Positions 23,648 to 32,992 of a DNA stretch of 64,000 bases are shown here, one piece after another. The notes below the pieces were generated by a model, which saw only the letters and a list, made by a program, of their open reading frames with translations, searched no databases and had not been told where the DNA came from. The DNA comes from Pseudeuparius sepicola (lineage: Eukaryota; Arthropoda; Insecta; Coleoptera; Anthribidae): positions 24,098,501-24,162,500 of the forward strand of contig OY987301.1 of the NCBI GenBank assembly GCA_963920635.1, given 5' to 3'. Position 1 is the first letter of the stretch, and each line of letters begins with the position of its first letter. A program made the position numbers and the translations under genes.

Positions 23648-23895
23648 CCGGGAGGCCCATTCAAGCAGAAAAAGTGTGTTGCGTGGAGAAAATTAAGGGA
23701 AATTCGATGATGCCCTCGAATTTTGTATAAGGGGGTCTGTAAAAAAGTTTTCGCAAAAAATCAACCATTAGAGAACATTTAAGTAGTATTTCTGAATATT
23801 TAGTTTTTGAAATAACTTCCGCTTATAGCGGAAATGAAAGTAATTTTATATATTTTACAACTTACACATTTCATTTAACAATTGCCCTGTTGTGA
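23648..23895 (+). repeat. Left-end fragment of the 17604-type mariner element
   Basis: After TA at 23646-23647, the sequence 'gcagaaaaagtgtgttgcgt' and later 'acttccgcttatagcggaaa' align with 17604-17935, with deletions. Only the left ~330-bp region is represented. There is no transposase and no right end nearby. Confidence 0.7.
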
Positions 23896-24084
23896 ATACG
23901 ACACCAATATTTTCTCGATAAATACATTGATTTTTTCCATTAGCAAATTGCCTATGGTCTGACAGACCGTGGTCTGACAGAAAATATACAAATATAAACA
24001 TAATAAAGTACGATTCACGAAGTGTGGCGTACACGTCATCAATTTACGTCACTGAAAATTGGGAAAATTTATACTTGCAAACGC

Positions 24085-24297
24085 AACCAGATATTCACCC
24101 AAATTTTAATTGTAACATAATGCGTTTTACCCGGTGAATTCACCCAAATTTTAATTGTAAAATAATGCGTTTTACCATCACAGGCCTATTTAGAGAAGCT
24201 GTAATATTAGGTCCGTGGTTTTATTTTTATATATTAGATACATTTTACCATGCCTTGAAATTGTATAGTGATAGTTTGACTATCGAGTTATAGCAAT
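24085..24297 (+). repeat. Subterminal direct repeat, copy 1
   Basis: 'aattgtaaaataatgcgttt' and 'taccatgccttgaaattgta' recur in the same order and orientation at 26628-26840, with roughly one mismatch per eight bases and small gaps. Confidence 0.75.
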
Positions 24298-24587
24298 GTA
24301 GGTAAGTATGGATATGTTGCTAACTATGTATGTACATAGGTAACTAAAAGGATGTTATAAAGACAAAAGATAACTAGATACAACTAAATAAAAAAACAAA
24401 ATTTTGACCACATCTTTTAAGAATTTATCAAACACAAAGAATATAAATATATTGACTATTTAATACAAACGATAGCTTGACCACCTCCAGGGTAAATAAA
24501 CAAATTTCGAAATAAATATATGAACCCAGATAAAGTACATAGGTATATTAATAACAGATACATCAAACCAAAAATAAATTAAAAAAT

Positions 24588-24674
24588 ATAGTTTAAAAAA
24601 CTAAAAAAACACGCTTTAATAGCAAACCAAACTAAAAAGTAAAAAATAATAATAGCAAACCAAATTTTATTGTA
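24588..24674 (+). repeat. Outer inverted arm (left) around the satellite-bearing insertion
   Basis: Contains 'aaacacgctttaatagcaaa' and 'aataataatagcaaaccaaa' and is inverted at 25837-25924. The second copy of the satellite-bearing element (32933) lacks these arms, so they belong to a different element into which copy 1 inserted. Confidence 0.7.
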
Positions 24675-24834
24675 AAAAAGCATGGGTGCTTTTTACCATA
24701 TTTTTTGATAACTACTTTTATCAATAGTTCAATAGCTACTAATGAAATATTTATAACAATTGATGTAATGCACCCCACGCTTCTTTTTTAAAAGCTTTTA
24801 TTTAACTTGCAATGTATGTATGTATGTATGTATG

Positions 24835-24865
<31 letters not shown>

Positions 24866-24914
24866 TTTGTTCGGGTGGAATCTTGCAACTCAATTTTGAA
24901 GCAGATATCTTCAA

Positions 24915-25384
24915 CCGATCGAGCTGAAATTTTGTACACACGTTTAATTTGGATGACAATGCATGATTATATGTGTGACGTCATTCTAAATCCAACATGG
25001 CGGATCACCCAAGATGGCGGACTAGTTAAATTTCAACCGATCGAGCTGAAATTTTGTACACACGTTTAATTTGGATGACAATGCATGATTATATGTGTGA
25101 CGTCATTCTAAATCCAACATGGCGGAACACTCAAGATGGCGGACTAGTTAAATTTCAACCGATCGAGCTGAAATTTTGTACACACGTTTAATTTGGATGA
25201 CAATGCATGATTATATGTGTGACGTCATTCTAAATCCAACATGGCGGAACACTCAAGATGGCGGACTAGTTAAATTTCAACCGATCGAGCTGAAATTTTG
25301 TACACACGTTTAATTTGGATGACAATGCATGATTATATGTGTGACGTCATTCTAAATCCAACATGGCGGAACACCCAAGATGGT
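24915..25384 (+). repeat. Four tandem 122-bp monomers with TGACGTCA and ATGGCGG motifs
   Basis: Monomer starts ('ccgatcgagctgaaatttt') fall at 24915, 25037, 25159 and 25281, exactly 122 bases apart. Each monomer has a TGACGTCA palindrome within 'gtgtgacgtcattc' and AACATGGCGG. All but the last also have AAGATGGCGGAC; the last diverges at 'aagatggtcatt'. Open frames here are by-products of the repeat. Confidence 0.9.
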
Positions 25385-25509
25385 CATTAGAAGGTCTCCT
25401 CATTGAAGAGCTAGACTGTTCTAAACTAACCGGCAAACGACCTTGCAACAATGATGCGTTAACTGAGATGAATAGACTCAGACACCTGGCCAAACTAAAA
25501 ATTACAAAA

Positions 25510-25836
25510 TAAATTAAAAGTAAAAAAATATTTTTAAAAAAAGCTTTTATTTAAATGCGCTAAAAAGAATAAAATAATCTTTTCTTTTAAAACTTTTACT
25601 ATCAACTTATAACGTCATTCCACAATTTATATGATATAAAAGCTTGTCGCGAGATTTAAGTTTTCAAACTAAGTAAATACCACTACTTAAATCTCGCGAC
25701 AAGCTTTTATATCATATAAATTGTGGAATGACGTTATAAGTTGATAGTAAAAGTTTTAAAAGAAAAGATTATTTTATTCTTTTTAGCGCATTTAAATAAA
25801 AGCTTTTTTTAAAAATATTTTTTTACTTTTAATTTA
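25510..25836. repeat. Perfect-looking 151-bp hairpin closing the element
   Basis: The arm 25510-25660 ('taaattaaaagtaaaaaaat' ... 'gtcgcgagatttaag') is reproduced in inverted orientation at 25685-25836, with a 24-base loop. I noticed essentially no mismatches by eye. Confidence 0.9.
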
Positions 25837-25924
25837 TTACAATGAAATTCGGTTTGCTATTATTATTTTTACTTATTAGTTGGGTTTGCTATTAAAGCGT
25901 GTTTTTTTAGTTTATTTTTGAACT
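25837..25924 (-). repeat. Outer inverted arm (right) around the satellite-bearing insertion
   Basis: Reverse complement of 24588-24674 with scattered mismatches ('ggtttgctattattattttt', 'tttgctattaaagcgtgttt'). It abuts the end of the hairpin directly. Confidence 0.7.
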
Positions 25925-26055
25925 AGGTATATTTTGTAACAATAAGACAAAAAAGCGGCAGGCGTATTTTTATACTCCTGAAATTATCATTCTTCTCACT
26001 CTGTATTGGATTGGGCGAATTCCTGTAAAAATTTACGTTGTGGAAAAAGAAGTGA

Positions 26056-27257
26056 CTAGCGGAACCTCGCGACTGCTTTGACTAGCGGGACCTCATCCTG
26101 CCAAGATCGTTTTTGGTTTCCTCTTGCAAATATCCAAGTTTCGTCAAGGAAAACAACTTGCCCCTTCAACTCAGAGTTTTGATTATTTTTATATTTCCGC
26201 AGAAACTCTGCTCTTCTCAAGACAATCTGACCCTTTTCCATTAACGCCCTGCGGTTGTCGTCCTTTTTATATTTAAAACCAATCTGTGGTAATAAACGAC
26301 CCAAGGATGACTAATATCAAGTGGTACTTTAATAGCCAATTCCTCCCTCAAAGTCTTCAGACTTAGGTGCTCTTCTGTAAATAATAAATGAATTTAAAAT
26401 TTTAAAAATATATATGTTTAACTCTAACCCACTCCAGCTACCCTTAACCATAAAACAAATACATTGTTAGCAAATTTTGATATTTGCAAGAATGAAGAAA
26501 AGGTAATTTGCTAATTTAAAAGTTGGTGTCTAAAACATTAACCCAGATACAAAACTCCTAAATATCTTTTGTATTTTAGAATATTTTTTCAGCTCTTTTC
26601 CTTGCATTAACACATTTTACTTGTAAAACGCAACCAGATATACCAGATTACCCAGACTTTTCACCCCGGTGAATTCACCCAAATTTCAATTGTAAAATAA
26701 TGCGTTCTACTATCACCTTTTTAGAGAAGTTATAATATTAGGTCTTTGTGTGGTTTTACTTTTATATATTATAATTATACATTTTATCGTGCCTTGAAAT
26801 TGTAAAGTGATAGTCTGACTATCTTGTTATAGCAATGTAGAAACGTAAAAGAAAATTTAACATTTAACTACCACACATACCGAATTCAACTAGAAAGCAA
26901 ACTTACGTTCTGAGTAGGTACATATTATAAATAACATTTCTGACTTCCATTTTCGTTTCCTCTGGCAAGTCCGTGGTTTTGTTTTTTTGTCGAGGTCCAT
27001 ATTTCGCGGCAGAAGTAGTTGGATTTTTCTGGGGACCATCTTGACCCTCTGCTCTCTGCACTTCGTGGGAAACTAATGCCCAAAGCTTGAGAAACACGCT
27101 GAAAAATATTTGATTCCGTAATCACTATCTACTGCCATAATGTTTGTAATTTACCTCTTGGACTGCATGAGCTGGTAAAAGTGGTCCTCTGTTGCGTTTT
27201 TCATCTTAACTTCGCTACAATTTCTTTGGCTTGCAAATTAAGTCTGTGGCCAGGCAT
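26056..27257 (-). pseudogene. Decayed three-exon IS630/Tc1-like transposase
   Basis: Read right to left. Exon 1 (27257-27155) starts ATG (MPGHRLNLQAKEIVAKL); after a frameshift it reads RNRGPLLPAHAVQE and ends at a GTAAAT donor. Exon 2 (27098-26907) follows a TTTTTCAG acceptor, reads in phase RVSQALGIS (helix-turn-helix-like), shifts frame, continues ETKMEVRNVIYNMYLLRT and ends at a GTAAGT donor. Exon 3 (26374-26056) follows a TTTACAG acceptor and reads EEHLSLKTLREEL, KVPLDISHP, then after another shift GRLLPQIGFKYKKDDNRRAL and LKGQVVFLDETWIFARG. The Asp in FLDETW is the first catalytic residue of the DDE domain. The rest of the catalytic domain is missing. The exon 2/3 junction is out of frame by my count, consistent with decay. 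Several shifts mean it is inactive. Confidence 0.65.
26628..26840 (+). repeat. Subterminal direct repeat, copy 2
   Basis: Counterpart of 24085-24297 with the same word order ('ccggtgaattcacccaaatt', 'cgtgccttgaaattgtaaag'). It lies between the transposase exons, within intron 2. Confidence 0.75.
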
Positions 27258-28374
27258 CTTAAGATTATTAGGAAATGTTTATTCACAAACCCGTAACGCA
27301 GTAACAGATTTTACCAAAACCGAACTATTATTACAAAACTTATAGCAAAAGAATCCACAACAAGAACAAGTAAAAACTAAGAACCAACCTTGAAAACAAG
27401 GAAAATTCTTATAAATTACGCACAAAGTCACAAAATTTTTAAATTTATGCTGTGACAGTGACATAAAATAATATCTTTCCCGAGTCGGCGGTTATGAACT
27501 CTACGCTATACGACCTATTGGCGTCTTTGTCTGATACATGCACGGACGGGTTGAAGTCAGCCGAACGTATGTCGACTAATCAAAGACAAAAGGGTGTATG
27601 CAGTAAATCAGTTCTGGGCGTATAAGAATAGATATTGTGTCTCTGATTGATACAAAAATTGATGACGTGTACGCCACAATTCGTGAATCGTACTCTATGT
27701 CGACCTTTAGTGTTTTGTGATAGTGGGCGTAACATTTCTTGAGAACAGCTGATAGAAAATTAATAAATGGTAGAACATGATCGATATTCCCAGAATATAT
27801 ATGAGTAATTTTGTTAATTAAATCAAGTAAACAATGGACAAGTATACTTAGGAATGAAAAATAATTTTTTGCCTTGGAATTTGTAAAACATGTCTAGATA
27901 ATCACGAAACCCAACCAACAGATTTTTTTTCCCATTAGTTTGCTCAAAAATTGAAAAAAACGGTCGCAAAAGTAGGGAATGTGACGTCACGATCCCTAAT
28001 TTCAATAAGTACCTGCTATTTTCTTAGTACTTATTTCGTCTTTTTTTATATAACCAAGCATTCCCAGGCAAATTATTAGATTCAGTTTGTATGCGCCTGA
28101 TGAGAAATAATCAAATTTCGTAGCATTTCAATGAAATATTTGGATTTTACTGATCCCATTCTGAACTTATTAGATGCCCCCTATAAAATATGACAGATGA
28201 CATATTACTCAATGCTTTAAAGAAAACCGTCGGCAACGCCGCACTTTGCATATAACCTCACTTTCGCCGGCGGAACGCGGAAACCAAGGTTAATAACCTT
28301 AGTGAAAACTACATAAATTCTATTCTCAGTTTTAAAAGAATCTTGCTGTGAATACTTTATTTTTTCGGTTTATA

Positions 28375-29388
28375 ATGAAGACAAGATTTGTTAAAGCTTG
28401 TCCTGATAACTTGCCTTGCATAGATTTTGATATGGTGTGTCAATTTTATCAATAAAAACGGGGAGCAAAACATGGAGAAATGAAGAGGTATGTTTGTTAT
28501 TTGATTTGTATATTGTTTTAATATTGCTTAATGATGATGATATAGCTTAAATTCTGGTTTTAGGTAGACTAGAAAATAATAAGGCAAAAATTACCCCCGA
28601 GCACAAAATTAATAAGAAAAATGTTAATGACACTGTGGTTAAAAATGAAGAAATTCAACTGAATAGTTGTGGAAGTAGGTATATTATGTTGTAATTACCC
28701 AACATAAGCAGATTAGTCCTAAATTATGCACATACCACGATGTACGAGGATCATACATCGTGGCACATACGTAGATACAGCTTTTTGTGCTTCTATCTTT
28801 AGTTGCTAGTACAGTAAAGAAATACTTATTGTGTATATACCTATAGTTAAGATATGGGGAGGGGGCGTGGGGGTGTCGCACACCCCAATGTTGAAATCGA
28901 TTATCAAAACAAGAAATCATGCGTTTGTAAAAACGATCGTTGATATCTACATGTGAGAACCATGATTAAGAACTAATTTAAATAATCTAGTGCAAGTTCG
29001 ACAGCAGAGTTTCATTCGATATCAAGTGCTTGACCGTCAATGACTAGTTTTTGCGGGTATTTGTATGATCTAATGAAGTATTTAAGTAATTAAGTCCGTA
29101 GTAGTACACTTTGTCGCATCCATTTTGATGCGGAAAGTTGTACTTTTCTGCACTAGTGACATTAACTTTGTCAACTAATAATAGAACTAAGTACGCTTGT
29201 AAAATTTTTGCAGGTAGGTACATATTAATGGAAAACTTATTTTAGATGAATGTAAGCAAGGTATTGCTTTTCTTTGCCGACTTCCTGGAAATAGCGAAGA
29301 ATCATGGACAACATCAGTAGATTGTTATATTGGAAGAAGTCAACACAAGTGCAAAAAAAAATATATGAAAGTCTACCTTACAGGATAG
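28375..29388 (+). pseudogene. Broken TE-associated protein with SWIM-like zinc-binding block
   Basis: Three coding-looking pieces lie in order on the plus strand. The first (ATG at 28375) reads MKTRFVKACPDNLPCIDFDM and ends near a GTATG donor at 28488, with an in-frame TAA before it. The second (from 28564 after TTTTAG) reads LENNKAKITPEHKINKKNV. The third (29225-29388) reads LDECKQGIAFL, then LPGNSEESWTTSVDCYIGRS. From memory, 'VKAKVTPEHKV...GGCKHAIAFLMWLHRRSEEPS.TSVECYW' is a common arthropod TE-associated protein pattern with a SWIM-type CxCx..CxH site, often linked to a YqaJ-type nuclease. Here the SWIM His is Gln (CKQ for CKH) and the frames do not splice cleanly, so it is a relic. Function unproven. 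Confidence 0.45.
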
Positions 29389-29494
29389 TTGACAAAGACA
29401 TACCGACATACCTCAATAATTATTATACGTTGGAGTAGTATGAAGGAAGATTTTTGGCAAAAATCAAAACGTATTACAAGGAGGGATTGTCTGA

Positions 29495-29670
29495 CATGTT
29501 AAAAAACGAAAAATGCCCTGTATCTCCGAAACGAATCGAGATTTTGAGATTCAACTGCTTTCCATTGCCCTCAAAAATCGAGCACAGTACACCTACCTAC
29601 TCTTTGTCCATCTCTTCGCAGAATAGAAGAAACCCCCCCAAAAAAAATCCAGTTTGTTACACTCTGTGCA
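29495..29670. repeat. Diverged rosa-type right-end fragment
   Basis: The word order 'cctcaaaaatcgagc', 'ctactctttgtcc', 'aatagaagaaaccccccc' parallels the rosa-type right end at 8120-8195 ('cctcaaaaatcgaaccc', 'ctactttttgtct', 'aataggagaaacccccta'), with many differences. Probably an old solo end or a related MITE. Confidence 0.4.
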
Positions 29671-31415
29671 TGCGACATGAAAACTGTATTATTTGATTTT
29701 GGAATATTTTCACTAAATTTAATAGATAACTTATTTGAGGTTTTGCCATAGAATGCAAAATAATGTTTTTTTTTCTTGCAAATTAAAGAAATCTTAATTT
29801 TTTGCCGGCTGCTGCATTATATTTTTTTATTTTTAACTTCTATTAACCACAATCACAAAATATGCTTATGAAAATTTATTTTCCAGAATGAATATAGGTA
29901 TAATATGTATAGTGAAAAAATTCTAAAATTCATTTTTTATGAGAATGCTTCGGCAATCACAATATAATTTACCTAAATGGGTCTAAAATAGTTCAAGCTA
30001 TGACAATAAAGTTTTTCGACTGAAAACTTGGCTTTATTGCGTTTTACATGTTATATTTCTAACATCACCAAGAACTGGCACCTTCTCCAATATTCTAGCG
30101 TTACATTTTTGAACCGATGCAGGTCTAACTACTTCTTGTAAGTAAGGGCTCATGAAATTAAAGTAATAAATTTTTTATATTCGGACCAGGTAAGTGCTTG
30201 ACGTCTATAGGATTAACTTTTCTCAGTTTAGTTTATAACCAATCAATGCTGTTGATTAACACTAGCACAGAATAAATAGGTGAAGCTATTTATTCTGTGA
30301 CACTAGGTATTGAGGCTAAAATATCATCAGTTTCTTCAAACAACTAGCAGTCGGTGGAATATACTTGATAACAAGTAAAAAATCGTTTGGCAGAGCCACT
30401 AATCTAAAATCGTCAGCTAAAATGTTACACCTGGTTGGTTCTTTATTGTCTTTAATATATCAGCAAGTCTAGATATCTAATTTATGCAAGTTCAGTTAGG
30501 TACTTACGAATTGTGTCGTTTTATAGATAAAATCGACTTGTTTCCAATAAAAAAAAGTTTTGTAAACCAACCAGCATAACGTCCGAATCATCAATACCAA
30601 TACCTAGTGTTCCCAGCATTTTCCTCAGCAAAATAGAATGGTTCATTTCCGCCATGGATTATTAGAATGAATGGTGAAAATAGTTCAAATCATAAAAAAT
30701 AAAAGCTTGTAAAACACGCGGGGCCGCGGGATCCGAGATCCGATATTCCGATTTTTGACGCCACAAAATAGGTTATGTTTATGTTTTCGCAGGCTGACGG
30801 CTTGGCATTGAGGGGCGGCGTTGCCAAACCTGGTGCCATGGCGGTAAATTTAGGGAAAAATAAAATCCAACAGGTAGTTACCTATATTGAACTTTAAAAA
30901 TTAATTGCGGCAAAACGGGGGCGAAAAAAAATTTAAAAAAAATACAGCAAGTATATCTCACCCAATACTATCCCATGAGCAAATAAAAAAAAAGTGGTGT
31001 ATTAGTCCATTGTGGACAACGCAAAGGAGAACTGAGGTAGATAATAATTCTTATAGATATCTTTGATATTTAGAGCTTTTATAATCATTGTTACTTATTG
31101 TATTTATTCTAGCTCTTGATGTTTACTTTGTCTTTCAGGTGATTATTGTTATCTAATTAAGAGTTTATTGGACAATAAATGCTGCGAAGAAGCCAATTAG
31201 ACCGACAGAAACCGCAAGCTGATGTTTTAGCTTTGCGAGCCGTGAAGAGCATGAACCATAATGGAATTTTAAAGCGAATAAAGTATTTTTAACTAAATGA
31301 GAGTAATGGATTTAGAAACAAGCAGTGCTTAAATTAAAAAAAATATATAGTTTGAAAATTTGTAATTGTGTGGGGATACACTCGAATTTATAAGAGCATC
31401 TATAAGATCGCCCCG
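29671..31415. other. No gene recognised
   Basis: AT-rich. A small palindrome ('cacagaataaata' / 'tatttattctgtg') lies at about 30270-30300; its right half recurs at about 44730. No coding frame is convincing. Confidence 0.4.
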
Positions 31416-31655
31416 CCGCAAAAAATCGTTCTCTCTCTCTCTCGCACGTGCCCGCATCAGTCCAGCCAATTTTCCGGGGCGAACGGCTCAGCTCGGTCCC
31501 TGGTCATTTCTCCGCAAATACGTAGGCCGAAATGTCGTGCTATTGCTTATATGACTTCCGCGTCCTGATAGGCAACTTTTCCAGGGGATAAGCTCCACAC
31601 TGGATCACATCGTCAGATTTTTTGCCGGGCAGGACTTTCCCAATGTTTTCCCTGA
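31416..31655 (-). repeat. GC-rich dispersed repeat family, copy 1
   Basis: Reverse orientation. Contains 'ccagccaattttccggggcg', 'cgcgtcctgata' and 'ggggataagctcc', matching the family described at 45828-46085. Includes a short (CT)n run. The open frames here are by-products. Confidence 0.6.
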
Positions 31656-31919
31656 AAGTACTTGATCCATTCTTTACAATTTTTGACATTCCCTCGTTTA
31701 TAACACAAATGAAACAAACGGACAGAAACATCGAAGACTTTCTATAATACCAGTGACATAAATCACTAACTATGTCTTGGATAGGCTGGTTTTTCATGCA
31801 AAAGTGTGTTAATAGCTTAATGGGGAATTTGAACAATTTTCTTTATTTCTTTAATATAATGAATAAATGCGAAAAAAGTCAAGTGGTGAATTCTAAGACG
31901 AATAGTTTATAGAAACATA

Positions 31920-32472
31920 GGTCCGGTAATGCTTCCTTTTTAAGACACAGGGTGTCAAACTCTTCTTAAAAAATCGCATTTTCGTAAATATCTTAATAAT
32001 CCTTTAGCCGGTTTTGTAGAAATTTGGCAGTGTTATTTATGGTAGAAAGAGGCTAATTTAGCCCCTACTAAATTAAAATTATTAGTACAGTGGCGTCCCG
32101 AAAGCACCTTAACCAATAATTTTGTAAAAAAAATGTGCGCCGCTGACTTTTTTTTAACTTTTTTTTTTCGCATTCAGCAACAAAAAATACAACTTTTTTG
32201 TCTCTTGAATTATTCTCGTATCTCGCTTCGTTTTTGAGAAAAAAAAATCACTTTATTGCATGTCTCCGGGACAACATAATAAAAAATTAAAACTACCAAT
32301 TAACAAAAACTAGGGTATACCATACCCCATATTTTTTCCATATTAATAGTTTATTCTAGTGTTAAAAATTGCTATAAACGGTAATGCTAGCTATAAAAAT
32401 TTTTGATTTATTATAATAATTATTAAAAAATGTTTGACACCCTGTATTTTGAAAATGAAGCATTAACGGAAC
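31920..32472. mobile_element. TA-flanked MITE with ~46-bp inverted ends
   Basis: Starts GGTCCGGTAATGCTTCC after TA (31918-31919) and ends GAAGCATTAACGGAAC before TA (32473-32474). The arms continue inward to 'acagggtgtcaaac' and 'gtttgacaccctgta', so CAGGGTG words lie inside the ends here. No coding capacity. Confidence 0.75.
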
Positions 32473-32825
32473 TATGATGTTTATATAGATTTTTGGTCCT
32501 AGAATCACTCAAAGATTCACCCCTTGAATTTTTTCGCCCTATCTATAGAAAGAGCACATACCAAATATCAGCTCTCAAATCAAAAATTAAAGTTGTGACC
32601 GCAAGCTATTCATTTGAAACGACAAGAAAAGCGCGGGAATTCGAGACGTCACACCGCTCGATCGATCGGAAGAGAGTGACAGGAGTGACAGCAACACAGA
32701 ATTAGAGAGGAAGAATGGAAATTTGAACGTTAAAAGAAACAATTCGGCGACCCATTTCCAGAGGGATCTGATGTAAGTCAAAAATAAGAACCGCCTACAA
32801 AAGTAAAAATTTAACAAGCACTTCT

Positions 32826-32920
32826 TTAACTGGATGGTGAGGCTACGGGACTAGTAATTCGTAGGTCCCGGGGAAGTTATTTTTTATTATCACTGCATTC
32901 TACCTCTTACATTTATCACT
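32826..32920 (+). repeat. Diverged copy of the tRNA-Thr-like SINE
   Basis: 'gggactagtaattcgtaggt' matches the SINE head at 21512, but the B-box part is deleted ('tcccggggaagtt'). It lies just upstream of the second satellite-bearing element. Confidence 0.45.
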
Positions 32921-32932
32921 GATTATCATTTT

Positions 32933-32961
32933 AAAAGCTTTTATTTAACTTGCAATGTATG

Positions 32962-32992
<31 letters not shown>

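Larger units (their letters stand above)
24791..25836 (+). mobile_element. Satellite-bearing repeat element, copy 1 (four monomers, terminal hairpin)
   Basis: In order: AAAAGCTTTTATTTAACTTG; a (GTAT)n microsatellite; a unique 'tttgttcgggtggaatcttg' segment; a tandem array of 122-bp monomers (24915-25384); a unique 130-bp segment ('ggtctcctcattgaagagct'); then a hairpin with 151-bp arms (25510-25660, 25685-25836). Copy 2 at 32933-34086 has the same architecture and nearly the same sequence. The left end (AAAAGCTTTTATTTAA) recurs inside the hairpin arms. No transposase, so it must be mobilised in trans if it moves at all. Confidence 0.8.
24006..27695 (-). mobile_element. TA-flanked IS630/Tc1-like element with internal insertions
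   Basis: The left end AAGTACGATTCACGAAGTGT is inverted at the right end (ATTCGTGAATCGTACTC), and the match continues through 'ggcgtacacgtcatcaattt', about 42 bases in all. TA flanks both sides (24004-24005, 27696-27697). The interior holds the spliced transposase remnant at 26056-27257, a ~210-bp direct repeat (24085-24297 and 26628-26840), and a separate insertion (24588-25924) with tandem repeats. The direct repeat of the subterminal region suggests a tandem or nested pair of related elements. Confidence 0.7.

Noticed and set aside
24875..25069. 64-codon frame that also appears, identical, at 33002-33196
   Set aside because: It is a by-product of the 122-bp repeat element. The identity reflects the element copies, not a conserved protein.
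24915..25384. Regular tandem array with constant spacing, considered as a CRISPR-like array
   Set aside because: The whole 122-bp unit repeats with no variable spacers. It is a minisatellite inside a mobile element of a eukaryote.
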